Below, in pieces: positions 17,767-26,176 of a DNA stretch of 64,000 nucleotides. Within the stretch, counting starts at the first letter, position 1; each line of letters starts with the position of its first letter. Position numbers and translations under genes: made by a program. The notes under the pieces are model-generated. The model ran no database searches. It was given only the letters and a program-made list of their open reading frames with translations, and was not told the origin of the DNA. Source of the stretch: Mycolicibacterium aubagnense (GTDB taxonomy: Bacteria; Actinomycetota; Actinomycetes; Mycobacteriales; Mycobacteriaceae); assembly GCF_010730955.1 (NCBI RefSeq), contig NZ_AP022577.1:3348001-3412000 (forward strand), read 5' to 3'.

Positions 17767-19020
17767 TCATTCGGGTCCGCCTGCCATGTTGGCTTTGGCC
17801 CAGGCGACTTCGTCAGACGCGGTCCGTATGCAAGCGTTGTAGTCCTCACCGGTGGTTCCGAAGACGGCGACGCATTGGGCGGACATATTGGCCAACAGAC
17901 GGTCGTTGCACGAGTCGACGCTGGTGTGTGCAGGAGTGCCTGCCAGACAAAGCTGTTGGGTTTGGCACGACGCGACGAAGTCGGCGGCCCGGCCGTCGCC
18001 GGCGGCGTATTGGTTGGGTCCGCCCTGGCAGTTCCCGGAGTGCCGCTGCGCATACAGTGCCGGGTCAACACCGTCGGGGCGATGGGCCCCGGTGGGGTCA
18101 ATGACGTAGTTGGCCGGTTTGGTGATCACGTCAATCGGCGCCCGAGTCCCCGGTGGCAGACCGGCCCAGTCCGGCGATAGTGCGCCGGTGGTGGGAATGT
18201 CCGAGGCCCGATACGACAGCGCGATGGTCACCGGGAAGGCGAAGACGTTGGCCGGGCCGAGGTCGATGGTCAGGTTGGATTGCCCGGGCGGGAACCCCGG
18301 TCCCAGCGTCGGCGTGACCGATAACTCCGCGTGGTTGGCGTCGAAGGCCGTGGGGATGCTGAACGTACCGATCACCCGAGCCGGATTCCCTGGTGCCGCA
18401 TCCGTTTCCACCAAGACGGTGTTGATACCTTGGCGTAGATGGGTCGCGCCGGGGAGTTTCACCCCGATCGGGTAGGTGCTGCCCGAGAACACGGTCTTGC
18501 GCGTGATGGTGATGTCTGTGCCGCCGCCGGCGAACGGGATGACTTGGTAGTCAACGTCATTGGACCCGTAGATCGCACCACCATCGGCGGTCCAAGCGGC
18601 TGGACCCAGGCCGAGCTCGCCGGGTAGGTGGATCGCCAGCTGCCGATTCGGGTGCGCGGTCGGGACGAAGATGCCGTCTTTGGCCCACATCGGCACGGTC
18701 ACTGCACTGCGCTCCCCCTGGGCGGCCAGCGGCCGTTCCATGCCAGCGGTTTCCCCCTGTGGGGTAGTGGAGGAAACCCGGGCGCCACCAATCGGATTCA
18801 CCCGTCCCGGATCGGCTGGCATAGGCCGCGGCACCGGCACCGGTATCGGGGGTGTCGGCGCCGGTGCCGCGGGGTCTGCGGCGGCGGTGTCGACATTGAC
18901 GACTCCACCGCTGCTCATCATCAGGAACACCGCGGCGACGACCGCCATCCGTCGGCGAGTTGGACGGAACGACTGTCCCGAACGTTGGTGTCCTGAACGC
19001 AATGCGTGTGCCACGATCAC
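17767..19020 (-). CDS. Secreted protein with degenerate phospholipase-A2-like C-terminal domain
   Basis: A 417-residue exported protein. The N-terminus has a basic stretch and a signal helix (MAVVAAVFLMMSSGGVVNV, then TAAADP), followed by a Pro-rich linker and a beta-rich region (about 100-310). The last 90 residues carry six Cys in the order seen in secreted prokaryotic phospholipases A2: ADFVASCQTQQLCL, then SVDSCNDRLLANMSAQC and YNACIRTASDEV. In active enzymes the first motif is CxxHDxC; here His-Asp is replaced by Gln-Gln, so catalysis is unlikely. The GTGA start overlaps the stop of the MspA-like gene by 4 bp. Confidence 0.65.
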   Translation of the reverse strand: MIVAHALRSGHQRSGQSFRPTRRRMAVVAAVFLMMSSGGVVNVDTAAADPAAPAPTPPIPVPVPRPMPADPGRVNPIGGARVSSTTPQGETAGMERPLAAQGERSAVTVPMWAKDGIFVPTAHPNRQLAIHLPGELGLGPAAWTADGGAIYGSNDVDYQVIPFAGGGTDITITRKTVFSGSTYPIGVKLPGATHLRQGINTVLVETDAAPGNPARVIGTFSIPTAFDANHAELSVTPTLGPGFPPGQSNLTIDLGPANVFAFPVTIALSYRASDIPTTGALSPDWAGLPPGTRAPIDVITKPANYVIDPTGAHRPDGVDPALYAQRHSGNCQGGPNQYAAGDGRAADFVASCQTQQLCLAGTPAHTSVDSCNDRLLANMSAQCVAVFGTTGEDYNACIRTASDEVAWAKANMAGGPE

Positions 19021-19757
19021 AAGTCCTTCGGCTCGCCATAGAGGGTCTGAGTGTCATTGCCGTTGTCGGTGCGCACCCGGATCGTGGTGTACGACTGAAT
19101 CTTCACCTGCCCGCCGCAGCCGTCGGCTTCGATGTTCTGCTCGCGCAGATTCGATACCGCGTGCATGGTGCGCAGACTGATGCGATCCATCGGAACCTGC
19201 GCCAGCCCACCGGGTTTGAGCAACACTCGGATATGCCCTCCCAGATGCTCCTGCACGCCGAGGGTGGCCCCTGCCGAAGCGCCGGCGAAACCACCGCCAC
19301 CGCCGCCACCCCCACCGGCGCCGCCCTGGCCCTGCCCAAAGCCGCCGCCGTAAACCTGTCCGTTGATCTGCTGATACGGATCAATCCCCGCGTCAACGCC
19401 AACCTCGACACCGGGTGAGGAATCGGTACGGCATCCGACGAAGTAGCCGGATTCAAGTTGGGCGTCCTGGATTGGCGAGCCGCCGCTGCCGGTGATCCGT
19501 GCCTCCGACCGCAACGTGACCCTGGCCTGCCAGGAGTTGGACGCGCCGGCCAGATTGTCGATGTGATCGATGACCTCGTTGGTGGTGTTCACATCCACCA
19601 CCCACCCGTCGTCGGTGACGAATTGAGTCCACCGATCGGGCATCGACTGTGGTTCGGCTACTGCGCCCGGCGCCGCAAACGTACACGATACTGCAAACAC
19701 AGCGAACACCATGAAGCCGCCATATAGCGATCGAGCAGTCCCCCGACTGGCACTCAC
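19017..19757 (-). CDS. MspA family porin-like protein
   Basis: A 246-residue exported beta protein, the first gene of the toxin-like operon. The GTG at 19757 sits behind a near-perfect ribosome binding site (GGGGAGGATC). A signal helix (FMVFAVFAVSCTFAAPGAVA) is followed by the MspA pattern: WTQFVTDDGWVVDVNTTNE, ESGYFVGCRTD, GHIRVLLKPGGLAQVPM and the characteristic end TLYGEPKDL, close to TTYGEPW in MspA. A Gly-rich insertion (about 19280-19335) and two Cys residues are unusual. MspA-type proteins form octameric outer-membrane channels in mycobacteria. Here it may provide an exit route or anchor for the following gene products, as inference. Confidence 0.75.
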   Translation of the reverse strand: MSASRGTARSLYGGFMVFAVFAVSCTFAAPGAVAEPQSMPDRWTQFVTDDGWVVDVNTTNEVIDHIDNLAGASNSWQARVTLRSEARITGSGGSPIQDAQLESGYFVGCRTDSSPGVEVGVDAGIDPYQQINGQVYGGGFGQGQGGAGGGGGGGGGFAGASAGATLGVQEHLGGHIRVLLKPGGLAQVPMDRISLRTMHAVSNLREQNIEADGCGGQVKIQSYTTIRVRTDNGNDTQTLYGEPKDL

Positions 19758-19977
19758 GAAGTGATCCTCCCCCTGCGAAATCCGGCCAAGCCCCCCAGCT
19801 GCCTTCATATTTCGCCTACGCCGCGAACGTTCCCACACTTGTCGACGTGCGTCAACACGAACGGTCCTGTAATCCAGCAGCTAACATGACAAACCAAACC
19901 CAGCCGGCCCATACACCGAGTCGCCTGGCACCGTTACGGGTTCGATCACGGCGTGCCGCCCACCGCCCCCTACTCCG

Positions 19978-20208
19978 CTACCCACGCCGTCCCGAAGCGT
20001 TCGTCACCAGGTCTGGCGGGGATTGAACGAGCCGACCGGCAACCCCTCGTTGTACCGGTCGGCTCATGCCATTGCGCGGTCCATCGACGCCGGCGACCCA
20101 ATACATCCCGCAGATGACGAGCGCGGCGACGGCCAGCAGAGCCACAGCCGCCCGCCGCCAATGGCCGCTAATCCACCACAGCCGGTCAGCCGACAAGACG
20201 TCCCCCAT
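19978..20208 (-). CDS. Small single-helix membrane protein (module copy 1)
   Basis: A 76-residue protein with one membrane helix (AAVALLAVAALVICGMYWVAG) preceded by WWISGHWRR. ATG 20208 has AGGGGG eight bases upstream. The family is not known to me. A diverged copy with the same pattern (WWxxxxxWR, TTCGIFWLAGAD) lies inverted at 22464-22686, and the upstream DNA of both copies is also alike, so this is one of two copies of a module around the orphan mce gene. Confidence 0.5.
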   Translation of the reverse strand: MGDVLSADRLWWISGHWRRAAVALLAVAALVICGMYWVAGVDGPRNGMSRPVQRGVAGRLVQSPPDLVTNASGRRG

Positions 20209-20264
20209 CGTGAATCCCCCTTGCGCGCAGCGGTTCTCCGCGAATCTGCGGATCACGGCAAATG

Positions 20265-20283
20265 GTTCTGCAAGTTGTAGTCG
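20265..20283 (-). repeat. Conserved 19-bp element upstream of module copy 1
   Basis: CGACTACAACTTGCAGAAC read on the minus strand. The inverted partner at 22392-22410 (CGACTACAGCTTGCAGAAC) differs at one position. Weaker similarity (CACCGTCG and ATTCGGTT-like blocks) extends about 40 bp further upstream in both. Confidence 0.5.
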
Positions 20284-20547
20284 GCAAACCGATACCCAAC
20301 CGAACGCCACTCGACGGTGATTTGGAGCACAAAGAAAATGGTTGAAGCGCCGCAGTCTTCGAGGCAGCTGCCACCTTCCAGCGAAACGCCCGCAGCGCCA
20401 ACAGATGTGCCTGGCAGGACGGAGGTCTTGGTGCCACTCGGCCCGCACACCGTGGTCGGCTGCGGCCTCAGTCGATCAAGGTGCGGACCATAGGGCTGGC
20501 ATCAGCAGATCGCTTCTGCACCGCAAGCTCGGCTTTCGGCAGATGCC

Positions 20548-20646
20548 ATGACGTCCACCGGACGATTGGATCGGTTACTCGGCGTTGGCTATCCGGCGGG
20601 CGGCTCCTACCGCAACGCCGAGGTAGCCGAAGCGCTGGCCGGATAG
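20548..20646 (+). pseudogene. Possible remnant of an EspR-like regulator N-terminus
   Basis: A 32-codon frame, with GRLDRLLGVGYPAGGSYRNA then EVAEALAG, ends at TAG 20644. It follows the EspR pattern RLNRLFDTVYPPG...AEVIAAL, but nothing recognisable continues after the stop. EspR-type proteins are nucleoid-associated regulators of ESX-1 genes. Similarity is short, so this is tentative. The rest of 20209-20749 holds the conserved upstream element of module copy 1 and nothing else I can name. Confidence 0.3.
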
Positions 20647-20749
20647 CGGCTGTCCACGCAGTTTCATCTCATGGACCGAGCTGGCCGTGACGTACTGATC
20701 CCGTGGGGATACCGGGGCACCCCACCTATGCCGTCGGGCGACTCTTGGG

Positions 20750-22027
20750 TCACGGATTGATGGTGTAGTCCCCGTCTTGACGACCCCAGACGTATTCGGA
20801 CGCGAACGGCGAACCCAGGCCGAAGTGGTTGTACGGCGCGATTGACGCGCCTGTGTCCATCACCATGTACGGCATCGGCCAGATGTCCTTGCTGACCGTC
20901 CAGCAGCCCGGGCGACCCATCGGACCGCCGGAGGCATTGATCCGGGGCAGGTTGTCCGGATAGACGTAGGAGTTGGCGGCACCGACCAGTTCCTGATTCA
21001 TCGCCAGCGAGTAGCCGTTACCGCCCACACCCTTGGCCGCGGCCGGCGCACCGGTGGCGAAACCGCGGAACATGCAGTCGAGCTCAGGGCTGTACTTGTC
21101 CAGCAGGGCCGAGGTCGGCAGCAGGTCCTCGGCGCCCCGGGTCAGGTAGGGGCCGCCCCGTTCGACGATGTCACCACCGGTGTTGCCGAGCCCGACCGAG
21201 GCCATCAGCGCCTTGTCCAGATTGCCGCTCTGATCGTTCAAGGTACGGGCCGTGGTGACCGCGCTCGCCAGGCCGTCCCACAGATCCGGGGATGCGTTGG
21301 CGTACACCTCGGATAGGTCGGCGACAGCCTTGACGTCGTGCCGGAAGATCGGCATCCGCTGGTTGAGGTCAGCCAGGATGGTGTTGCCGTTGACCAAGGA
21401 CTGACCGAACTTGTCACCCAGGCCGTCGAGAGCCTGGGCCGCCGCGGTTAGCGTCTGGTTGAGCTTGACCGGGTCCACCTGCCCGGAGATCGCGGTGATG
21501 GTCTCGAACAGCGTGTTGAATTCGGTGGTGACGCCCCTGGCGTTGATCACGTCACCGCTCTTGAGGCGCTGCGGCGACGGGTTCGCCGGCGAGGTGAACG
21601 AGATGTACTTGTTGCCGAAGGCGGTGGTGGCCAACAGTTTGACGTCCACATTGCCGGGCAGCAGGCCCAGGTACTGCGGATCAACGCTGAGGACGAGTTT
21701 GGCTTGAGTCTGGCCGTCACTACCGCTTTGGGCTTCAGCGGCCTGCAGCCGGCCGATCGGCACCCCGTTGTAGGTGACCTTGGAACCCGGATCCATCGAC
21801 AATCCGGACCGGTTGTACATCACATACAGCACGTCCTTGGTGTCGAAATAGCCTCGGAACTGGCACCAAGTCAGCGCCAGCACCAGCACCACGAACAGCG
21901 CCAACCCCACCGCAGCCGCGCGGTACGGCGGCGACCGGTCAGCGTTCAACGGGGCGTGGACCTGGCCCTCGGCGATCGGCGGCGGTGGCAACCCATCGAC
22001 GTGTTCCGTCGAATTGGGACCCGCCAT
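20750..22027 (-). CDS. Orphan MCE family protein (MceA-like)
   Basis: A 425-residue Mce protein starting at ATG 22027 behind AAGGAGGTG. It has one N-terminal membrane helix (AAAVGLALFVVLVLALTWCQF), an MlaD/MCE beta domain (about 75-160: LYVMYNRSGLSMDPGSKVTYNGVPIG, QYLGLLPGNVDVKLLATTAFG, YISFTSP) and the long helical Mce domain, ending with the mycobacterial Mce1A-type tail (GCWTVSKDIWPMPYMVMDTG). Mce proteins form lipid-import tubes. This one stands alone without yrbE permeases or mceB-F, so it may serve a complex encoded elsewhere. It lies between inverted copies of a small-protein module. Confidence 0.85.
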   Translation of the reverse strand: MAGPNSTEHVDGLPPPPIAEGQVHAPLNADRSPPYRAAAVGLALFVVLVLALTWCQFRGYFDTKDVLYVMYNRSGLSMDPGSKVTYNGVPIGRLQAAEAQSGSDGQTQAKLVLSVDPQYLGLLPGNVDVKLLATTAFGNKYISFTSPANPSPQRLKSGDVINARGVTTEFNTLFETITAISGQVDPVKLNQTLTAAAQALDGLGDKFGQSLVNGNTILADLNQRMPIFRHDVKAVADLSEVYANASPDLWDGLASAVTTARTLNDQSGNLDKALMASVGLGNTGGDIVERGGPYLTRGAEDLLPTSALLDKYSPELDCMFRGFATGAPAAAKGVGGNGYSLAMNQELVGAANSYVYPDNLPRINASGGPMGRPGCWTVSKDIWPMPYMVMDTGASIAPYNHFGLGSPFASEYVWGRQDGDYTINP

Positions 22028-22391
22028 CGCACCTCCTTGCTGACTCGCTGGCGCCAAGCGCTCTGTCATTAAACGCTGTATCTGGGGCTTGTCGAAACCT
22101 GTTCGCCTGCATGGTGTTCGGGCTCACATGGTCCCGCTTGACGTGTCAGCCGTCACGCAGATCGTATCCAGCGAAATCTACTGCGCGCTGATGACCTCGA
22201 GATGCCGCAAACATCGACATGGCATGCTCGGTTGTGGCACAACGCGATTACTGGGGAACACCACCGGTGGCCGACTCCGGGCCGACGCAGTTTCGTGAGT
22301 TCTTCGAAAAAGCTCACGTTCCGGTGCCGACTTCGTTGTTTGCTGTGCGCTAGGTCACCGTCGGATGACATTCGGTTTCGGGACGGACTCC

Positions 22392-22410
22392 CGACTACAG
22401 CTTGCAGAAC
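22392..22410 (+). repeat. Conserved 19-bp element upstream of module copy 2
   Basis: CGACTACAGCTTGCAGAAC, the inverted partner of 20265-20283 with 18 of 19 positions the same. The surrounding stretch 22028-22460 contains no convincing gene. Confidence 0.5.
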
Positions 22411-22463
22411 GTGTCTGACATTGCTGTCGGATATCAGACCGCGTGGATTCAGAGGGAACCGTC

Positions 22464-22686
22464 GTGGAGGAGTTTTCGCCGGGCGACAGTCGTGGTGGAG
22501 TCGTAGTCGTTGGTGGCGGGTGCCCGCAGCTTTGGCGGTCACTATCGCGCTCACCACCTGTGGGATATTTTGGTTAGCTGGCGCCGATCACCCGCGCTCG
22601 GAGCGAGACGCCGGCGCATCACCTGCACAGCGTTTCGCCGATGCGGCGGCGTCGGTATTCAACGGGTCAACGCTCATCGAAAAATG
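22464..22686 (+). pseudogene. Frameshifted copy 2 of the small membrane protein
   Basis: The reading frame ending TGA 22684 encodes WWSRSRWWRVPAALAVTIALTTCGIFWLAG, clearly like the protein at 19978-20208. The start that corresponds by position is GTG 22464 (AGAGGGA upstream), but it is in another frame, so one base has been lost between about 22470 and 22490. Either the copy is broken or it uses a non-obvious start. After 22687, up to 22939, I see nothing that looks like a gene. Confidence 0.4.
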
Positions 22687-22939
22687 AACAAGCCCAAACG
22701 TCGCTGTCTGGATTGCGTTGTGTAGAGCCATGATTCTCACTGGCGGCTCGCCTGGCGTCACTCGCGACCTGCGCCCAGGCGCGGGTGACCGTGGTCCCGG
22801 TCAAATCAGCACACACGCAGCGAACGCTCACAAAGCGCGCCCATTGCGACCGGATTCGGTCCGCATCCGGGGATGATCTGATAAGTGGCGGCAGCATTTC
22901 GAGAGCTATGCCGCAGTATTCGACCTAGAAGGTGCCGGG

Positions 22940-23851
22940 ATGCGGATTTTGGTGGTCGGGGCAGGTGTCATCGGCAGTGTCTATGCCGCAAGCCTGCTGG
23001 AAGCAGGTCATACGGTGACGGTGTGCGCGCGGGGACGCCGACTCGCCGAGTTGCGTACCGGCGGCCTGGTACTGCAGGACGCCGCAACCGGTAGGTGGAC
23101 CACCGAGAAGGTGGATGCCGTCGCGACGCCCGACGGGGTGGCGTGCGACCTTGTGATTGTCGCGGTGCGCCGCGATCAGATGGTCAGCGCCGCTCGGCAA
23201 TTGGCGGCTATGGAAGCTGATGCGATGTTTTTCGGCAACGCCGCGGGCCTGACCCAGAGCCTCGCGGTGGCAATGGGCCATCCGACGATGTTCGGATTTC
23301 CTGCGGCCGCTGGGGTGCTCAAAGACGCGACGGTGCGGTTTGTGCCGATCCGCGCGCAAAAGACCATGGTGGCCGACTCGGATGGTCGAAGATCAGCCCG
23401 GCTACGCCGCATTGCCGAGACGTTCGACTCTGCGGGATTCGCAACAACTATCAGCACCGATCCCGAGGGGTGGCTGACCGCACATGCCGCGTTCGTCGTA
23501 CCGATTCAGCTGGCCTTGCGCCGTGTCGACGTTCAGCCGCGGCGGCTGGCCGCTGACCGGGCGCTTCTCACGACGATGGTGCGAGCCACCCGGCAGGCCT
23601 TTCGCGCCCTGCTGTCTGCGGGCAACGCCGAGATTCCCCGCAACCTGCGTGCGCTGTATCTCCTCATGCCAGAACGCTTCGCGCTGTGGTACTGGCGCAA
23701 GACCTTGAGTGGCCCGCGCGGCGAGCTGTGGTTCGCCGCCCATACCCGCGCTGCACCAGAAGAACTCGCCTCACTCGCGAAGGCGTTGCGCGCCGCTATC
23801 GGTGCCAGCGCACGCACCGCACCGGATCTCGAAGCATTGCTCACCAGTTGA
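22940..23851 (+). CDS. Ketopantoate reductase family protein (PanE/ApbA)
   Basis: A 303-residue NADPH-dependent reductase. It has the Rossmann start MRILVVGAGVIGSVYAASL (GxGxxG at residues 7-12), the substrate strand LVIVAVRRDQM, the FFGNAAGLTQ segment in place of the usual QNG, and a helical C-terminal domain (WLTAHAAFVVPIQLAL). Several such paralogues occur in mycobacteria and most are not the true PanE. Because of the altered central motif (NAA instead of QNG), another 2-oxo acid substrate is likely. It is a single gene on the plus strand, convergent with the F420-reductase-like gene at 23940. Confidence 0.78.
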   Translation: MRILVVGAGVIGSVYAASLLEAGHTVTVCARGRRLAELRTGGLVLQDAATGRWTTEKVDAVATPDGVACDLVIVAVRRDQMVSAARQLAAMEADAMFFGNAAGLTQSLAVAMGHPTMFGFPAAAGVLKDATVRFVPIRAQKTMVADSDGRRSARLRRIAETFDSAGFATTISTDPEGWLTAHAAFVVPIQLALRRVDVQPRRLAADRALLTTMVRATRQAFRALLSAGNAEIPRNLRALYLLMPERFALWYWRKTLSGPRGELWFAAHTRAAPEELASLAKALRAAIGASARTAPDLEALLTS

Positions 23852-23939
23852 CGCGGACTGTCGCCTCCGTTGACCAGTACTTCGAGGGTTGCTTGCTTGC
23901 TCGTCGTCCACTTCTCCGGACGGGTGACGATGTTGTGGT

Positions 23940-24563
23940 TCAGCCGGGGACGGTGACGTCGAGGGCGAAGTCGAAGTTCCCCACCCCGTGTTGTGCGAGA
24001 CCGATCATGACCAGGCCCGTTCCTTCCAGGTAGCGCGCCATGGTCAAGCCGCCGACGTCGAGCGGGCGCAGTGCCAGGCTCTCGATGAACTCCGCGACGC
24101 GGGCCTTGGCGTGCTCGTCGTCGCCGGCGATGAGGACGTCCATCGAATGGCCCTTGGCCAGGACAGCACCGAAGGTGGTATTGAATGCCTTGACCACGCT
24201 GGCGCCGGCCGGGGCTTGCGCGGCAACGTTCTGCGCCATGGAGGTGCCGCCGGGGATGGCGAGCCCGTCGGCGGTGGAGTTGACGGGGTTGCAGATGTCG
24301 ACGATCACCTTGTCCGCCAGTGCATCTCCGTACTGGGCGACGACGGGAACGACGTTGGCGTACCCGAGGGCCACGATGACGATGTCCCCGGCCGGGACGG
24401 CACCGAAGTCTCCGGTCGTGGTGCTGCCGCCCAGATCTTTGGCCAGGTCGGCGGCCTTGGACTGATCGCGGCCGATGATCTCGACGGTGTTGCCGCCCGC
24501 AACGGCCAGCGTGGCGATGGTGCGGGCCATGTTTCCGGTGCCGATGATGCTGATGCTGCTCAT
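23940..24563 (-). CDS. NAD(P)-binding F420-reductase-like protein, copy 1
   Basis: A 207-residue protein of the NADPH-dependent F420 reductase/NAD(P)-binding family. It begins MSSISIIGTGNMARTIATLA (GTGNMA dinucleotide loop) and continues with IVIVALGYANVVPVV, VDICNPVN and VVKAFNTTFG, the standard family blocks. It is nearly parallel to the gene at 29418-30044, which shares start, length and end. The start is fixed by the conserved N-terminus rather than by the open frame reaching 24638. Substrate unknown. It is 153 bp downstream of a SnoaL-SDR pair and probably in one operon with it. Confidence 0.82.
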   Translation of the reverse strand: MSSISIIGTGNMARTIATLAVAGGNTVEIIGRDQSKAADLAKDLGGSTTTGDFGAVPAGDIVIVALGYANVVPVVAQYGDALADKVIVDICNPVNSTADGLAIPGGTSMAQNVAAQAPAGASVVKAFNTTFGAVLAKGHSMDVLIAGDDEHAKARVAEFIESLALRPLDVGGLTMARYLEGTGLVMIGLAQHGVGNFDFALDVTVPG

Positions 24564-24716
24564 GAGATGTCTTCTCTTGCTTAATGATTCGAAGGATGGC
24601 TCCCTGCACCCGAGGCTCGGCTCGGTGACGTTCGACATAGCCGGGGGAAGGTGTCGAGGCTGATGGAAGTGACTAACTGGCCGAGGGCGTCGTGAAAGAG
24701 GGCGCGGCCTCGGCCG

Positions 24717-25142
24717 TCACGACCCGCTGGTGCGGAGTTCCCAGGCCGGCATGTCGATTGCCTGCGCCAGGTTGCGTTGCAGCGCGACTCCGTCCGGCAC
24801 GGTGCGGTAGAAGATGCTGACCTCGGCGATCTTGGCGTCGGCGTCGAGCAGGACGAAGAAGATGCCGTTGACCGCGGCGTCGCCGACTTGCAGCCGGAAG
24901 TGTGCGGCGTGGTGGGTGTCGCCGCTGAGGACCTCCGTGTAGGTGTCGTCGGCTGACAGTGCGTTGACCCTTGTTATGGTCTCCACGGCGGCCGCGCGGC
25001 CGGTGACTGGCTCGTCGCCGAACGGGCCGTACAGCATCACGTTCTCGGCGAGCAGGCCTGTGAGAGTGGCTTTGTCTGCGCCGCCGTTGATGCAGTCGAC
25101 GAATGACTCCAACGTGTCACGGTGGGGGGCGAATGTGGTCAT
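24717..25142 (-). CDS. SnoaL-like / NTF2-fold protein, copy 1
   Basis: A 141-residue alpha+beta cone protein: HRDTLESFVDCINGGADKATLTGLLAENVMLYGPFG is the helix-loop start, DTHHAAHFRLQVGDAAVNGIFFVLLDADAKIAEVSIFY the sheet. Such proteins are isomerases or binding partners of oxidoreductases. Its stop region overlaps nothing, while its start overlaps the SDR stop by 4 bp (ATGA at 25139-25142). The gene at 30041-30571 is a paralogue, and both sit directly beside a copy of the F420-reductase-like gene, which points to a shared reaction. Confidence 0.8.
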   Translation of the reverse strand: MTTFAPHRDTLESFVDCINGGADKATLTGLLAENVMLYGPFGDEPVTGRAAAVETITRVNALSADDTYTEVLSGDTHHAAHFRLQVGDAAVNGIFFVLLDADAKIAEVSIFYRTVPDGVALQRNLAQAIDMPAWELRTSGS

Positions 25143-26080
25143 GCCGCCGCCACCGGGAAGTAGTGACCGTTGTCCAAGTCCGCGAACAGACCGGGCCCAA
25201 CGGGGTACCAGCCCAGGGTTTGGCGGGTGATGAGGCTGCTCGCCGGGAAGGATCCGGTGACCAGATTCATGAATTGGCCGAAGTATCCCGGCAGCATCAG
25301 GACATCCATGGGGATGCTCACGGTGGGCATATTCAGACGACGGCCGATGGCCTCGGCGATGTCGCGGAACGGGACGCCCTCATCCTGAACCGCGTGCCAA
25401 TAGCTACCCGCCGGACCCTTCTCCAGCGCCAGGCGGAACAGGGAGGCGACATCGCGGATGTGGACGGCGCACCACAGGTTCGTGCCGTCTCCGGGGTAGC
25501 CGGCGACGCCCTTCTCCCTGGCGAGCGCGATCAGCCCCGGCAGGAAGCCAGCGTTATCGGTCGTATCGTGCGCGATGAGCGGAAGCCGCACGATTGAAGA
25601 CCGCACTCCTTGCTCGGCGAGGCCAATGACGGTTCGTTCCACGATGTTACGAGCCCGCAGCGTGCCCTTGTGTTCCTCCCCGCTGGGAAGGGCCGGGTCT
25701 TCCTCGGTGGCCGGCCGGCCCAGGCTTCCGGGCGAGCCGATGCTGCCCGCTGCGACGAGTGGCTTCCCGGTTCCCGCGAGTGCCTCGCCGTAGGCGAGCA
25801 TGATCGGCAGCTCCGCGGCGGCCACGGCGTCCATCCCGCCAGTCGGAAGCAGATCTTGCCGGTGCGCGACGTGGATGACGCCATCGGCGTCCGCGGCCGC
25901 TTCCTTGAGCCCGTCAAGGTCTTCGAGGCTGCCGCGACGCACCGTCGCACCGAGCGCGGACAGAGCCTCTGCGGAGGCGTCCGACCGGGCCAGGCCGGTG
26001 ACGTCGTGCCCGGCGGCGATGAGTTCGGGGATGATGTGTGAACCGGCATGGCCGGTTCCGCCAGTGACGAAAACGTGCAT
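25139..26080 (-). CDS. NAD(P)-dependent epimerase/dehydratase-type SDR
   Basis: A 313-residue extended/atypical SDR. The Rossmann motif is MHVFVTGGTGHAGSHIIPEL (TGGTGHAG), followed by GATVRRGSLEDLDGL and DGVIHVAH. In the active-site area KPLVAAGSIGS gives the Ser. A YxxxK is not obvious, since GEEHKGTLRARNIVE occupies that place, so it may be an atypical reductase or a regulator-like SDR. It heads a leftward operon with SnoaL and the F420-reductase-like gene and is divergent from a MarR gene. Confidence 0.8.
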   Translation of the reverse strand: MHVFVTGGTGHAGSHIIPELIAAGHDVTGLARSDASAEALSALGATVRRGSLEDLDGLKEAAADADGVIHVAHRQDLLPTGGMDAVAAAELPIMLAYGEALAGTGKPLVAAGSIGSPGSLGRPATEEDPALPSGEEHKGTLRARNIVERTVIGLAEQGVRSSIVRLPLIAHDTTDNAGFLPGLIALAREKGVAGYPGDGTNLWCAVHIRDVASLFRLALEKGPAGSYWHAVQDEGVPFRDIAEAIGRRLNMPTVSIPMDVLMLPGYFGQFMNLVTGSFPASSLITRQTLGWYPVGPGLFADLDNGHYFPVAAA

Positions 26081-26176
26081 GTGACTGTCCTTCTCAGATG
26101 GGTGAAGTGCTGTGCTGCTGGTGTTCTCTCGCGCCTAGAACGACGAGCGTGGGGCGAGATTGTGGTGGTGGTGCGC

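Noticed and set aside
19925..19960. GGTTCGATC, like a tRNA T-loop
   Set aside because: No acceptor stem, D-arm or anticodon arm can be folded around it.
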